Source: Anthopleura xanthogrammica
Lineage: Eukaryota; Cnidaria; Anthozoa; Actiniaria; Actiniidae
Length of the DNA: 64,000 nucleotides
Assembly (NCBI GenBank): GCA_964019055.1
Contig: OZ025220.1
Coordinates: 2,355,978 to 2,419,977 of the forward strand
Reading direction: 5' to 3'
Position numbers and translations under genes: made by a program. The notes beneath the pieces are model-generated. The model was given only the letters and a program-made list of their open reading frames with translations. It searched no databases and was not told the origin of the DNA. Each line of letters starts with the position of its first letter. Within the stretch, counting starts at the first letter, position 1. Shown one piece after another: positions 1 to 13,320 of this stretch.

Positions 1-3000
1 TCACATCCTGGAGGATCCAATCATATTCTAGAGGATCCAATCATATCATGGAGGATCCAATCATATTCTGGAGGATCCAATCACATCCTGGAAGATTCAA
101 TCACATTCAGGAGGATCCAATCACATCCTGGAGGATCCAATCATTTCCTGGAGGATCCAATCACATCCTGGAGGATCCAATCAAATTCTAGAGGATCCAA
201 TCACATCCTGGAGGATCCAATCATATCCTGGAGGATCCAATCACATCCTGGAGGATCCAATCAAATTCTAGAGGATCCAATCACATCCTGGAAGATCCAA
301 TCATATCCTGGAGGATCCAATCACATCCTGGAGGATCCAATCATATCCTGGAGGATCCAATCATATCCTGGAGGATCCAATCATATCCTGGAGGATCCAA
401 TCAAATCCTGGAGGATCCAATCATATCCTGGAGGATCCAATCATATTCTGGAGGATCCAATCACATCCTGGAGGATCCAATCAAATTCTAGAGGATCCAA
501 TCACATCCTGGAGGATCCAATCATATTCTAGAGGATCCAATCATATCCTGGAGGATCCAATCATATTCTGGAGGATCCAATCACATCCTGGAAGATTCAA
601 TCACATTCAGGAGGATCCAATCACATCCTGGAGGATCCAATCATATCCTGGAGGATCCAATCACATCCTGGAGGATCCAATCAAATTCTAGAGGATCCAA
701 TCACATCCTGGAGGATCCAATCATATCCTGGAGGATCCAATCACATCCTGGAGGATCCAATCACATCCTGGAGGATCCAATCATATCCTGGAGGATCCAA
801 TCACATCCTGGAGGATCCAATCACATCCTGGAGGATCCAATCATATCCTGGAGGATCCAATCACATCCTGGAGGATCCAATCATATCCTGGAGGATCCAA
901 TCATATCCTGGAGGATCCAATCACATCCTGGAGGATCCAATCATATCCTGGAGGATCCAATCATATCCTGGAGGATCCAATCACATCCTGGAGGATCCAA
1001 TCACATCCTGGAGGATCCAATCACATCCTGGAGGATCCAATCATATTCTAGAGGATCCAATCATATCCTGGAGGATCCAATCATATTCTGGAGGATCCAA
1101 TCACAACCTGGAAGATTCAATCACATTCAGGAGGATCCAATCACATCCTGGAGGATCCAATCACATCCTGGAAGATTCAATCACATTCTGGAGGATCCAA
1201 TCACATCCTGGAGGATCCAATCATATCGTGGAGGATCTAATCACATCCTGGAGGATCCAATCAAATTATAGAGGATCCAATCACATCCTGGAGGATCCAA
1301 TCATATCCTGGAGGATCCAATCACATCCTGGAGGATCCAATCATATCGTGGAGGATCCAATCAAATCCTGGAGGATCCAATCACATCCTGGAGGATCCAA
1401 TAATATCCTGGAGGATCCAATCACAATCTGGAGGATTCAATCACATCCTGGAGGATCCAATCACATCCTGGAGGATCCAATCACATTCTGGAGGATCCAA
1501 TCATATCCTGGAGGATCCAATCAAATCCTGGAGGATCCGATCATATCCTGGAGGATCCAATCATATTGTGGAGGATCCAATCACATCCTGGAGGATCCAA
1601 TCATATCCTGGAGGATCCAATCATATTCTGGAGGATCCAATCACATCCTGGAAGATTCAATCACATTCAGGAGGATCCAATCACATCCTGGAGGATCCAA
1701 TCAAATTCTAGAGGATCCAATCACATCCTGGAGGATCCAATCATATTCTAGAGGATCCAATCATATCATGGAGGATCCAATCATATTCTGGAGGATCCAA
1801 TCACATCCTGGAAGATTCAATCACATTCAGGAGGATCCAATCACATCCTGGAGGATCCAATCATTTCCTGGAGGATCCAATCACATCCTGGAGGATCCAA
1901 TCAAATTCTAGAGGATCCAATCACATCCTGGAGGATCCAATCATATCCTGGAGGATCCAATCACATCCTGGAGGATCCAATCAAATTCTAGAGGATCCAA
2001 TCACATCCTGGAAGATCCAATCATATCCTGGAGGATCCAATCACATCCTGGAGGATCCAATCATATCCTGGAGGATCCAATCATATCTTGGAGGATCCAA
2101 TCATATCCTGGAGGATCCAATCAAATCCTGGAGGATCCATTCATATCCTGGAGGATCCAATCATATTCTGGAGGATCCAATCACATCCTGGAGGATCCAA
2201 TCAAATTCTAGAGGATCCAATCACATCCTGGAGGATCCAATCATATTCTAGAGGATCCAATCATATCCTGGAGGATCCAATCATATTCTGGAGGATCCAA
2301 TCACATCCTGGAAGATTCAATCACATTCAGGAGGATCCAATCACATCCTGGAGGATCCAATCATATCCTGGAGGATCCAATCACATCCTGGAGGATCCAA
2401 TCAAATTCTAGAGGATCCAATCACATCCTGGAGGATCCAATCATATCCTGGAGGATCCAATCACATCGTGGAGGATCCAATCACATCCTGGAGGATCCAA
2501 TCATATCCTGGAGGATCCAATCAATTCCTGGAGGATCCAATCACATCCTGGAGGATCCAATCACATCCTGGAGGATCCAATCATATCCTGGAGGATCCAA
2601 TCACATCCTGGAGGATCCAATCATATCCTGGAGGATCCAATCATATCCTGGAGGATCCAATCACATCCTGGAGGATCCAATCATATCCTGGAGGATCCAA
2701 TCATATCCTGGAGGATCCAATCAAATCCTGGAGGATCCAATCACATCCTGGAGGATCCAATAATATCCTGGAGGATCCAATCACATTCTGGAGGATCCAA
2801 TCACATCCTGGAGGATCCAATCACATCCTGGAGGATCCAATCACATTCTGGAGGATCCAATCACATCCTGGAGGATCCAATCACATTCTGGAGGATCCAA
2901 TCACATCCTGGAGGATCCAATCTTATCCTGGAGGATCCAATCATATCCTGGAAGATCCGATCATATCCTGGAGGATCCGATCATATCCTGGAGGATCCAA

Positions 3001-6000
3001 TCATATTCTGGAGGATCCAATCACATCCTGGAGGATCCAATCACATCCTGGAGGATCCAATCACATCCTGGAGGATCCAATCATATTCTAGAGGATCCAA
3101 TCATATCCTGGAGGATCCAATCATATTCTGGAGGATCCAATCACAACCTGGAAGATTCAATCACATTCAGGAGGATCCAATCACATCCTGGAGGATTCAA
3201 TCAAATTCTAGAGGATCCAATCACATCCTGGAGGATCCAATCATATTCTAGAGGATCCAATCATATCATGGAGGATCCAATCATATTCTGGAGGATCCAA
3301 TCACATCCTGGAAGATTCAATCACATTCTGGAGGATCCAATCACATCCTGGAGGATCCAATCATATCCTGGAGGATCTAATCACATCCTGGAGGATCCAA
3401 TCAAATTCTAGAGGATCCAATCACATCCTGGAGGATCCAATCATATCCTGGAGGATCCAATCACATCCTGGAGGATCCAATCATATCGTGGAGGATCCAA
3501 TCAAATCCTGGAGGATCCAATCACATCCTGGAGGATCCAATAATATCCTGGAGGATCCAATCACAATCTGGAGGATTCAATCACATCCTGGAGGATCCAA
3601 TCACATCCTGGAGGATCCAATCACATTCTGGAGGATCCAATCATATCCTGGAGGATCCAATCACATCCTGGAGGATCCAATCATATCCTGGAGGATCCAA
3701 TCATATCCTGGAGGATCCAATCACATCCTGGAGGATCCAATCACATCCTGGAGGATCCAATCATATCCTGGAGGATCCAATCACATCCTGGAGGATCCAA
3801 TCATATCCTGGAGGATCCAATCATATCCTGGAGGATCCAATCACATCCTGGAGGATCCAATCATATCCTGGAGGATCCAATCATATCCTGGAGGATCCAA
3901 TCAAATCCTGGAGGATCCAATCACATCCTGGAGGATCCAATAATATCCTGGAGGATCCAATCACATTCTGGAGGATCCAATCACATCCTGGAGGATCCAA
4001 TCACATCCTGGAGGATCCAATCACATTCTGGAGGATCCAATCACATCCTGGAGGATCCAATCACATTCTGGAGGATCCAATCACATCCTGGAGGATCCAA
4101 TCTTATCCTGGAGGATCCAATCATATCCTGGAAGATCCGATCATATCCTGGAGGATCCGATCATATCGTGGAGGATCCAATCATATTCTGGAGGATCCAA
4201 TCACATCCTGGAGGATCCAATCACATCCTGGAGGATCCAATCACATCCTGGAGGATCCAATCATATTCTAGAGGATCCAATCATATCCTGGAGGATCCAA
4301 TCATATTCTGGAGGATCCAATCACAACCTGGAAGATTCAATCACATTCAGGAGGATCCAATCACATCCTGGAGGATTCAATCAAATTCTAGAGGATCCAA
4401 TCACATCCTGGAGGATCCAATCATATTCTAGAGGATCCAATCATATCATGGAGGATCCAATCATATTCTGGAGGATCCAATCACATCCTGGAAGATTCAA
4501 TCACATTCTGGAGGATCCAATCACATCCTGGAGGATCCAATCATATCCTGGAGGATCTAATCACATCCTGGAGGATCCAATCAAATTCTAGAGGATCCAA
4601 TCACATCCTGGAGGATCCAATCATATCCTGGAGGATCCAATCACATCCTGGAGGATCCAATCATATCGTGGAGGATCCAATGAAATCCTGGAGGATCCAA
4701 TCACATCCTGGAGGATCCAATAATATCCTGGAGGATCCAATCACAATCTGGAGGATTCAATCACATCCTGGAGGATCCAATCACATCCTGGAGGATCCAA
4801 TCACATTCTGGAGGATCCAATCATATCCTGGAGGATCCAATCAAATCCTGGAGGATCCGATCATATCCTGGAGGATCCAATCATATTGTGGAGGATCCAA
4901 TCACATCCTGGAGGATCCAATCACATCCTGGAGGATCCAATCATATCCTGGAGGATCCAATCACATCCTGGAGGATCCAATCATATTTTAGAGGATCCAA
5001 TCATATCCTGGAGGATCCAATCATATTCTGGAGGATCCAATCACATCCTGGAGGATCCAATCAAATTCTAGAGGATCCAATAACATTCTGGAGGATCCAA
5101 TCATATTCTAGAGGATCCAATCATATTCGTGAGGATCCAATCATATTCTGGAGGATCCAATCATATTCTAGAGGATCCAATCATATTCTGGAGGACCCAA
5201 TCATATTCTGGAGGATCCAATCAAATTCTAGAGGATCCAATCATATTCTGGAGGATCCAATCATATTCTGGAGGATCCAATCATATCCTGGAGGATCCAA
5301 TCACATTGTGGAGGATCCAATTAAATTCTAGAGAATCCAATCACATTCTGGAGGATCCAATCACATCCTGGAGGATCCAATAATATCCTGGAGTATCCAA
5401 TCACATTCTGGAGGATCCAATCACATCCTGGAGGATCCAATCACATTCTGGAGGATCCAATCACATCCTGGAGGATCCAATCATATCCTGGAGGATCCAA
5501 TCACATCCTGGAGGATCCAATCATATTCTGGAGGATCCAATCATATTCTAGAGGATCCAATCATATTCGTGAGGATCCAATCATATTCTGGAGGATCCAA
5601 TCATATTCTAGAGGATCCAATCATATTCTGGAGGACCCAATCATATTCTGGAGGATCCAATCAAATTCTAGAGGATCCAATCATATTCTGGAGGATCCAA
5701 TCATATTCTGGAGGATCCAATCATATCCTGGAGGATCCAATCACATTCTGGAGGATCCAATTAAATTCTAGAGGATCCAATCACATTCTGGAGGATCCAA
5801 TCACATCCTGGAGGATCCAATAATATCCTGGAGGATCCAATCACATTCTGGAGGATCCAATTAAATTCTAGAGAATCCAATCACATTCTGGAGGACCCAA
5901 TCATATTCTGGAGGATCCAATCAAATTCTAGAGGATCCAATCATATTCTGGAGGATCCAATCATATTCTGGAGGATCCAATCATATCCTGGAGGATCCAA

Positions 6001-6750
6001 TCACATTCTGGAGGATCCAATTAAATTCTAGAGGATCCAATCACATTCTGGAGGATCCAATCACATCCTGGAGGATCCAATAATATCCTGGAGGATCCAA
6101 TCACATTCTGGAGGATCCAATCACATCCTGGAGGATCCAATCACATTCTGGAGGATCCAATCACATCCTGGAGGATCCAATCATATCCTGGAGGATCCAA
6201 TCACATCCTGGAGGATCCAATCATATTCTGGAGGATCCAATCATATTCTAGAGGATCCAATCATATTCGTGAGGATCCAATCATATTCTGGAGGATCCAA
6301 TCATATTCTAGAGGATCCAATCATATTCTGGAGGACCCAATCATATTCTGGAGGATCCAATCAAATTCTAGAGGATCCAATCATATTCTGGAGGATCCAA
6401 TCATATTCTGGAGGATCCAATCATATCCTGGAGGATCCAATCACATTCTGGAGGATCCAATTAAATTCTAGAGGATCCAATCACATTCTGGAGGATCCAA
6501 TCACATCCTGGAGGATCCAATAATATCCTGGAGGATCCAATCACATTCTGGAGGATCCAATCACATCCTGGAGGATCCAATCACATTCTGGAGTATCCAA
6601 TCACATCCTGGTGGATCCAATCATATCCTGGAGGATTCAATCACATCCTGGAGGATCCAATCATATCCTGGAGGATCCAATCATATCCTGGAGGATCCAA
6701 TCACATTCTGGAGGATCCAATCACATTCTGGAGGATCCAATCATATCCTG
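1..6750. repeat. 20-bp satellite megaarray (GGATCC-containing)
   Basis: About 337 head-to-tail copies of a 20-bp unit close to TCACATCCTGGAGGATCCAA, each with a BamHI-type GGATCC. The register stays exactly 20 bp throughout and the array enters from the left edge. Variation is confined to a few positions (TCACAT/TCATAT/TCAAAT, CCTGG/TCTGG/TCTAG). Rare variants show higher-order structure: TCTTAT at 2921 and 4101, and TCACAACCTGGAAG at 3141 and 4321, are both 1180 bp (59 units) apart; the ATTCGTGAG variant recurs at 5121, 5561 and 6261 (440 and 700 bp). Because 20 is not a multiple of 3, every plus-strand frame cycles through one 20-residue peptide repeat, which makes long spurious ORFs. I see no start context, splice signal or codon bias to suggest translation. 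Confidence 0.97.
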
Positions 6751-7593
6751 ACATAGGAATAAGAATATATGGGTCATAATAAGCCGAAGTTTTAAAGTTG
6801 ATTAATACACTGAGCCTTTAAATTCTCTTAAAAGGGAACTACAAATTGAATGACAGGTTTTGGTGTCGTTTCCATTTTTGGCTTGTTTGTTTTTTCAAAT
6901 GTCTAAGGATTCTAAGAAGCGCTTCCCTAACGTAAACAAAGTTATAATACTTTGAATCCATGATAGTTATTAAGAGCTGGGTTTTTTAATAAAAATTGAA
7001 TACTCCCGGGTATCTAGTATTTTGAAAATCTTTCCCGGGTCCCGGGTATCATCTAGCCACAGCCTAAATCTAAAAGTTTCCATGCCAAAATAACCAACTA
7101 CTTACCAAATATTTCAGAATTTCCGTTCTTCTATGAAGTAAAAAGGCAATAGTAACTTTGCTTCAAACCCAGTAACCTTCCTGGAACTTTAAAGGTCAAA
7201 AAATTCGAGTTTCTTTCTATGTTTTTGGCCTGCATCATGGCGGGGAAGCTGCATGCTTTACTGTGCAAACGCACTGAATGCAGATTTTGTCACGCCGTTT
7301 CTGATGCTGTGTCACGCTCGTCACGCAATTAGCATAAGATTGAACCTAATAGACCAATATCACGCTAGCATGATATTATAAAATAATCATTGTAAAGTTT
7401 CGTAAAAATTGCAAAGGAATGTATAAATTTTTGAAACTAAGCATTCTTTGCAGACAAATGTATGTTGCACAAAAATTGTTAGTTTTAAAAATTCCTAACT
7501 TCGTCTTTACAAACTTTACGAAACTTTGCAGTTTAACTAATATCAATGTGACAAATTTGATAGTAAACTTCTCCACCTCCCCCCCATATATGG
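6751..7593. repeat. Satellite-flanking linker with foldback half-arm
   Basis: Starts with ACATAGGAATAAGAATAT, the sequence that follows every 20-bp array here (7885, 13319, 56236, 57336, 62570). At about 6890 it switches from the usual linker to the right arm of the foldback element seen whole at 11648-12080, including its CCCGGGTATCTAGTATTTTG end near 7010. It then runs into the segment that precedes the next 20-bp array. A matching copy lies at 56238-57082. No coding region seen. Confidence 0.75.
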
Positions 7594-7886
7594 TCACATT
7601 CTGGAGGATCACTGAAATATTCTGGAGTATATCTATCACATTCTGGAGGATCAATTCATATCCTGGAGGATCCAAACACATCCTGGAGGATCCAATCATA
7701 TTCTGGAGGATCAAATCATATCCTGGAGGATACAATCATATCCTGGAGGATCCAATCACATTCTGGAGGATCCAATCATATCCTGGAGGATCGAATCATA
7801 TCCTGGAGGATCCAATCATATCCTGGAGGATCCAGTCACATTCTGGAGGATCCAATCACATTCTGGAGGATCCAATCATATCCTGG
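7594..7886. repeat. 20-bp satellite array, short copy
   Basis: About 14 units of the CTGGAGGATCCAATCA-type repeat. The first units are degenerate (ACTGAAATATTCTGGAGTATATC) and the last runs into GGCATAGGAATAAG. The counterpart at 57083-57337 begins with the same degenerate units, so the two are copies of one locus. Confidence 0.9.
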
Positions 7887-8758
7887 CATAGGAATAAGAA
7901 TATATGGGTCATAATAAGCCGAAGTTTTAAAGTTGATTAATACACTGAGCCTTTAAATTCTCTTAAAAGGGAACTACAAACTTGAATTACAGGCTTGGTG
8001 TCGTTTCCATTTTTGGCTTGTTTGTTTTTTCCGCTGACGCTGATGATTCTCATATACACATGCGCATGCTTTGTAGCACTTGCTTATCTTTCTTGATGCC
8101 AAAAAATACCATGTTTCAAAGTATTTTAAGACATAAGACCGAATAAAAACTCAATTCTGACTTTTACCCCTAGCTGTTCTATGTATACGCTGCGAATGGG
8201 CTTTTGAAAGCACTTCCCACATGGAAAGAAATAACCATTGTAACAAAACCATCAGCGACACAATTGACATACCGGGTGTGCTGGTTATCGCAAGAGGTTA
8301 ATCATCTACGGTCTAGGGCCGACTAACCTCTCCCTTAGGCTTCGGCCGAGCTTCCTGATCAGTCAGTAATGTCCTCCCGGGATAGCGGTGTTGGGGCCGA
8401 AATCTTCAGCATAGCCGTAAGTCCATACGATGCTTCAGCAATCGATGTCTGGAAGTATGGTCCTGGTTAATCAAGCAATAAAAATAATATTGATCTCAAA
8501 AACTTGAATCTTTCGTTTTGAAACGACAAGAGGAATTCTAAATGCGTATCTTGCTCTTAGTACTTTTTTCTGATCATACTTCAGTCCTTGCTTAGCTGGA
8601 TAGATCATATATATTTTCATTTTTTTCAATGAATGTTAAAAAATGCCGCGCTTGTCAAAGTGTCTTGGACATATGAAATACTGACACTTAATTAGCAGAT
8701 TCATTTCATGATTGTTTGATATATTTTTCAACCCATAGAGTACAAAATAAAACATGAT
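7887..8758. repeat. Conserved linker L, copy 1
   Basis: Non-coding segment joining a 20-bp array to a purine tract. Near-identical copies occupy 13321-14191, 57338-58210 and 62572-63445. It includes a GC-richer stretch at about 8270-8470 in all four copies. No conserved open frame or RNA gene could be assigned. Confidence 0.8.
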
Positions 8759-8818
8759 AAAAGAGAAAGAAAGAAAGAAAGGAAGGAAGAAAGGAAGGAA
8801 GAAAGGAAGGAAGAAAGA
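8759..8818. repeat. GAAA/GGAA purine tract, short allele
   Basis: All-purine run of GAAA and GGAA tetramers, about 60 bp. It is the shortest of four homologous tracts; the others are about 126, 213 and 99 bp, showing microsatellite expansion after duplication. Confidence 0.93.
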
Positions 8819-8887
8819 ATCAAAAATACAAAATCATGCATACCATAAGGTACCAAACCAAAATACGGTATGGTTTTTTTCACTAAC

Positions 8888-9849
8888 TGAGATGTATTGG
8901 GTGAGCGCATAGGAATAAGAATGTACACGAGATGGATTGGATGAACGCATAGGAATGAGAATGTACACGAGATGGATTGGATGAACGCATACGAATGAGA
9001 ATGTACACGAGATGGATTGGATGAACGCATAGGAATGAGAATGTACACGAGATGGATTGGATGAACGCATAGGAATGAGAATGTACACGAGATGGATTGG
9101 ATGAACGCATAGGAATAAGAATGTACACGAGATGGATTGTATGGGCGCATAGGAATAAGAATGTACACCATATGGATTGGATAGACGCATTGGAATAAGA
9201 ATGTACACCATATGGATTGGATAGACGCATTGGAATAAGAATGTACACGAGATGGATTGGATGAACGCATAGGAATAAGAATGTACACGAGATGGATTGG
9301 ATGAACGCATAGGAATAAGAATGTACTCGAGATGGATTGGATGGGCGTATAGAAAAAAGAATGTACACGAGATGGATTGGATGAACGCATTAGAATAAGA
9401 ATGTACACGAGATGGATTGGATGAACGCATAGGAATAAGAATGTACACGAGATGGATTGGATGAACGCATAGGAATATGAATGTACACGAGATGGATTGG
9501 ATGGATGTATAGGAATAAGAATGTACACGAGATGGATTGGATGGATGTATAGGAATAACAATGTACACGAGATGGATTGGATGGATGTATAGGAATAACA
9601 ATGTACACGAGATAGATTGGATGGATGTATAGGAATAACAGTGTACAAGAGATGGATTGGATGGATGTATAGGAATACCAATGTACACGAGATGGATTGG
9701 ATGGATGTATAGGAATAACAATGTACACGAGATGGATTGGATGGATGTATAGGAATAACAATGTACACGAGATGGATTGGATGGATGTATAGGAATAAGA
9801 ATGTACACGAGATTGATTGAATGGATGTATAGGAATAACAATGTACAAG
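8888..9849. repeat. 40-bp minisatellite array, copy 1
   Basis: About 24 tandem copies of a 40-bp unit containing TGTACACGAGATGGATTGG followed by ATGAACGCATAGGAATAAGA or ATGGATGTATAGGAATAACA. The first subtype fills the left part and the second the right part, so the array grew from two variants. Long minus-strand ORFs across it are repeat translations rich in HPIHLVYILIP and are not supported as genes. Confidence 0.96.
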
Positions 9850-9872
9850 TGACCATCCATTTGATCCTATAG

Positions 9873-10111
9873 ACGCATCAAGAGTTCCGCGCTGTTGCTC
9901 AATGCGCATGCTCAGGGGATACAAAGTGGGATAATGTTTTGTAAAATATGCAATTTTTCGGTATATTTGATTCAGAATTCGCTTAACGGTACGCGATCTT
10001 GAATATTTAGTGGAAATTGTACTTGACAAGAAAGATACAACTAAAATATAGCATATTTTACAAAACATTATCCCACTTTTTAATCCCCTGAGCATGCGCA
10101 TTGAGATGCGT
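9873..10111. mobile_element. MITE-like inverted-repeat element, right end deleted
   Basis: Ends are inverted repeats: ACGCATCAAGAG plus GCGCATGCTCAGGGGAT on the left, the complement on the right. The full version at 59135-59392 has arms of about 78 bp. This copy lacks about 20 bp of the right arm (the CAGCAGCGCGGAACTCTTG segment). It abuts the 40-bp minisatellite. No coding capacity. Confidence 0.8.
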
Positions 10112-11647
10112 GTATACCGCTACATCGGTAACTGACCATTTTTTTTTCCAAATTTCTTGCTTTAATTCTGCAGGAATTTTAACATAAATTGAATTATTCT
10201 GTACATTTGAGACAGTTTTATCTGATTTTCGGGCTGAATGAGAACACTTGTAGAATTATAATTGGGCTTCCTGTGGTATCTGTTTTTTTCGTCACACCAC
10301 AGGCAGCCCGTACAGAATTTAATAATTTAGAATAAAAAGGTGCCCATATATAATTATTTTTCAACACACATTAATATACCTACTTACGTTTTCTATTTTT
10401 ACTTAAATAGTATTGAAGCAGTGATGCGTTTGATACCGTTGTCTTTGGAATAAAGACTCAGTTCATTTTACCCTGAACGGTATCCATGGAAACGGTACCA
10501 TAGGCCTCTTTCTGGTTCGACATTTCTTCTGGTAACAAGTAAAGGATCTCTGAACGCTTTTTCGAGGTTTCATATGATAAACCTGAAAAGAAATTGTAAC
10601 ATATGTTGAATGAAATCACTAATTCCTACCCGCCATTCTTATCTGTACATGTATCCTTATTTGTTCATGATTTTCAAAAATATCGATGTCGAAGCAATGT
10701 CTCAACTATTGTTTGACTTTCCTCATTGTTTTCGAGTTGAAATATCAAAAAACAAATTCTCGATCGGACGCTCCTTTTGGAAAAAGTCCCATCCAAGAAA
10801 TAAATCCACGGATACGGATTTTCCACAATTTTGGATTTTCGCACTAAAACTATCAAATTCTAAAAAAGCAAGTCGAATAGGTATCAATGGTGTAATTTTT
10901 CTTGCTTTTGATGTAAAAAATGTAGGTTTTGCGAGCTTCAAAAATGTCGACCCGCAATCCACTTGTAGACCATTACTCACACTACCCCCTCCCCGAGGGA
11001 TTTCGAGTTTAGTCGGTAAAGAAAAGCTGTTTATCTGTGCAGTCTCAACAAGCATTAACTACTATTGGGAAGAATTAATGTGTATTAATTAAGATATAAT
11101 ATAATTCCATTTTCTATTATTTCAAGATCTAGTATATTCATCACACTTCCCCCTCCCCCAAGGGATTGGGAGTTTTGGAGTTTTGGCGCCAAGATATCCA
11201 GCTGGCTGTGCAGGCTGCATGCGCTTAAACAACATTAACTTCTAATATTATTTTCTATTATGGATTTAAAATCGATGGATTTTAAAATTCTTAATTGGAA
11301 GGTTCACGAAAAATAGCGTTTATCTTCAATAAAATATTAGGAAGCACATGATTTTACGTAACTCAGTCCTGTTCAAGAGATAATTTCCTTAAAAGTTTCA
11401 AGTATTATATCGGACAAAGGATCAAGCTTATATTGCAATTTTCATAGGGGACAAGTGCTTCATAGTTCTGGCTACAGCTTATAACCGTCTCTCTATATTT
11501 TAATAACCCATAAAATATGAAGAAAACGAAGAAAGGATAAATATAACTAGGTGTGTAACTATAGTTTTAAAAGAAGTGTTTCTTTTATCGCTAAACACTT
11601 TCATCATAAATCTAACGAAGTGGCTAGATACCCGGGACCCGGGAACG
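10112..11647. other. Duplicated non-coding spacer
   Basis: About 1.5 kb with near-identical sequence at 59393-60910. It contains an inverted repeat, GGGCTTCCTGTGGT at 10264-10277 and ACCACAGGCAGCCC at 10296-10309; the end motif GGGCTNCCTGTGGT recurs at 20283 and 48102. Two CCCCCTCCCC(C/G)A-type tracts lie near 10984 and 11150. The open frames here are short, overlap each other on both strands and differ between the copies by frameshifts, so I call no gene. Confidence 0.65.
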
Positions 11648-12080
11648 ATTTCCAAAATACTAGATACCCGGGAGTATTTGATTTTCATTAAAAATCCCAG
11701 CTAATAATAACTTTCATGGATTCAAAGTATTCTAACTTTGTTTACGTTAGGGAAGCGCTTCTTAGAATCCTTAGACATTTGAAAAATATACATTCGTCGA
11801 GTCTCGGCATACCATATACGCGGCATCCAAGTTGTGGCACTTGGAAAAATTTCAACCGTAAACAAGGTCACGGGAACTGTTTTCAAAATACTAGATACCC
11901 GGGAGCGTACATTGTATGCCGAGACTCGACGAATGTATATTTTTCAAATGTCTAAGGATTCTAAGAAGCGCTTCCCTAACGTTAACAAAGTTAGAATACT
12001 TTGAATCCATGAAAGTTATTATTAGCTGGGTTTTTTAATGAAAATCAAATACTCCCGGGTATCTAGTATTTTGAAAACAG
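11648..12080. mobile_element. Foldback (palindromic) element with CCCGGG ends
   Basis: Two arms of about 155-165 bp are inverted copies of each other, from GATACCCGGGAGTATTTGAT to GAGTCTCGGCATAC on the left and the complement on the right. A spacer of about 100 bp repeats the terminal motif AAAATACTAGATACCCGGGA. A second whole copy lies at 60911-61351; lone right arms lie at about 6887-7040 and 56377-56540. Non-coding; probably a foldback or MITE-type DNA element. Confidence 0.8.
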
Positions 12081-12548
12081 TTCAGAATTTCCGTTCTTCT
12101 ATGAAGTAAAAAGGCAATAGTAACTTTGCTTCAAACCCAGTAACCTTCCTGGAACTTTAAAGGTCAAAAAATTCGAGTTTCTTTCTGTGTTTTTGGCCTG
12201 CATCATGGCGGGGAAGCTGCATGCTTTACTGCGCAAACGCACTGAATGCAGATTTTGTCACGCCGTTTCTGATGCTGTGTCACGCTCGTCACGCAATTAG
12301 CATAAGATTGAACCTAATAGACCAATATCACGCTAGCATGATATTATAAAATAATCATTGTAAAGTTTCGTAAAAATTGCAAAGGAATGTATAAATTTTT
12401 GAAACTAAGCATTCTTTGCAGACAAATGTATGTTGCACAAAAATTCTTAGTTTTAAAAATTCCTAACTTCGTCTTTACAAACTTTACGAAACTTTGCAGT
12501 TTTATTAATATCGATGTAACAAATTTAATAGTAAACTTCTCCACCTCT
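12081..12548. repeat. Segment preceding 20-bp arrays
   Basis: Shared with 7100-7593, 56590-57082 and 61352-61818. Holds GCATCATGGCGGGGAAGCTG and a run of TCACGC motifs (GTCACGCCG, GTCACGCTC, GTCACGCAA, ATCACGCTA). Frames on both strands read into the satellite and are conserved only because the DNA is duplicated. Confidence 0.7.
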
Positions 12549-13320
12549 ATCACTTTCTGGAGGAGCCGATCACTTTCTGGAGGATCCAATCACTTTCTGG
12601 AGGATCCGATCACTTTCTGGAGGATCCGATCACTTTCTGGAGGAGCCGATCACTTTCTGGAGGATACAATCACTTTCTGGAGGAGCCGATCACTTTCTGG
12701 AGGATCCAATCACTTTCTGGAGGATCCAATCACTTTCTGGAGGATCCAATCACTTTCTGGAGGATCCAATCACATCCTGGAGGATCCAATCACATCCTGG
12801 AGGGTCCAATCACATCCTGGAGGATCCAATCACATCCTGGAGGATCCAATCACATCCTGGAGGGTCCAATCACATCCTGGAGGATCCAATCACATCCTGG
12901 AGGATCCAATCACATCCTGGAGGATCCAATCACATCCTGGAGGGTCCAATGACATCCTGGAGGATCCAATCACATTCTGGAGGATCCGATCACATTCTGG
13001 AGGATCCAATCATATCCTGGAGTATCCGATCATATCCTGGAGGATCCAATCACATTCTGGAGGATCCAATCATATTCTGGAGGATCCAATCATATCCTAG
13101 AGGATCCAATCATATCCTGGAGGATCCAATCATATCCTGGAGGATCCAGTCACATTCTAGAGGATTCAATCACATTCTGGAGGATCCAATCATATCCTGG
13201 AGGATCCAATCATATCCTAGAGGATCCAATCATATCCTGGAGGATCCAATCATATCCTGGAGGATCCAATCACATTCTAGAGGATCCGATCACATTCTGG
13301 AGGATCCAATCATATCCTGG
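12549..13320. repeat. 20-bp satellite array, TCACTTTC subtype start
   Basis: About 38 units. The first 11 carry the local variant TCACTTTCTGGAGGAGCCGA; later units change to TCACATCC and then TCATATCC types, giving three successive homogenised blocks. The counterpart at 61819-62571 has the same block order. Confidence 0.95.

Noticed and set aside
1228..5823. Many plus-strand ORFs encoding DPITSWRIQSHPGGSNHILE repeats
   Set aside because: They are the 20-bp satellite read in frame. All three frames give the same peptide cycle, there is no start or splice context, and variants change without regard to codons.
7419..7940. MYKFLKLSILCRQMYVAQK ORFs before four satellite arrays
   Set aside because: They run from unique DNA directly into the 20-bp satellite and are kept only because the block is duplicated. 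The opposite strand has an equally long frame.
8270..8470. GC-richer segment with ACCGGGTGTGCTGG, briefly considered as 5S rRNA-like
   Set aside because: Similarity is limited to about a dozen bases at one end; internal control boxes and the 5S fold are not seen.
8888..9849. CRISPR array, because of the regular 40-bp spacing
   Set aside because: Whole units repeat with no unique spacers, and the genome is eukaryotic.
8728..10101. Minus-strand ORFs of up to 457 codons (HPIHLVYILIP repeats)
   Set aside because: Translation of the 40-bp minisatellite. Several overlapping frames are equally open, which points to repeat composition, not coding.
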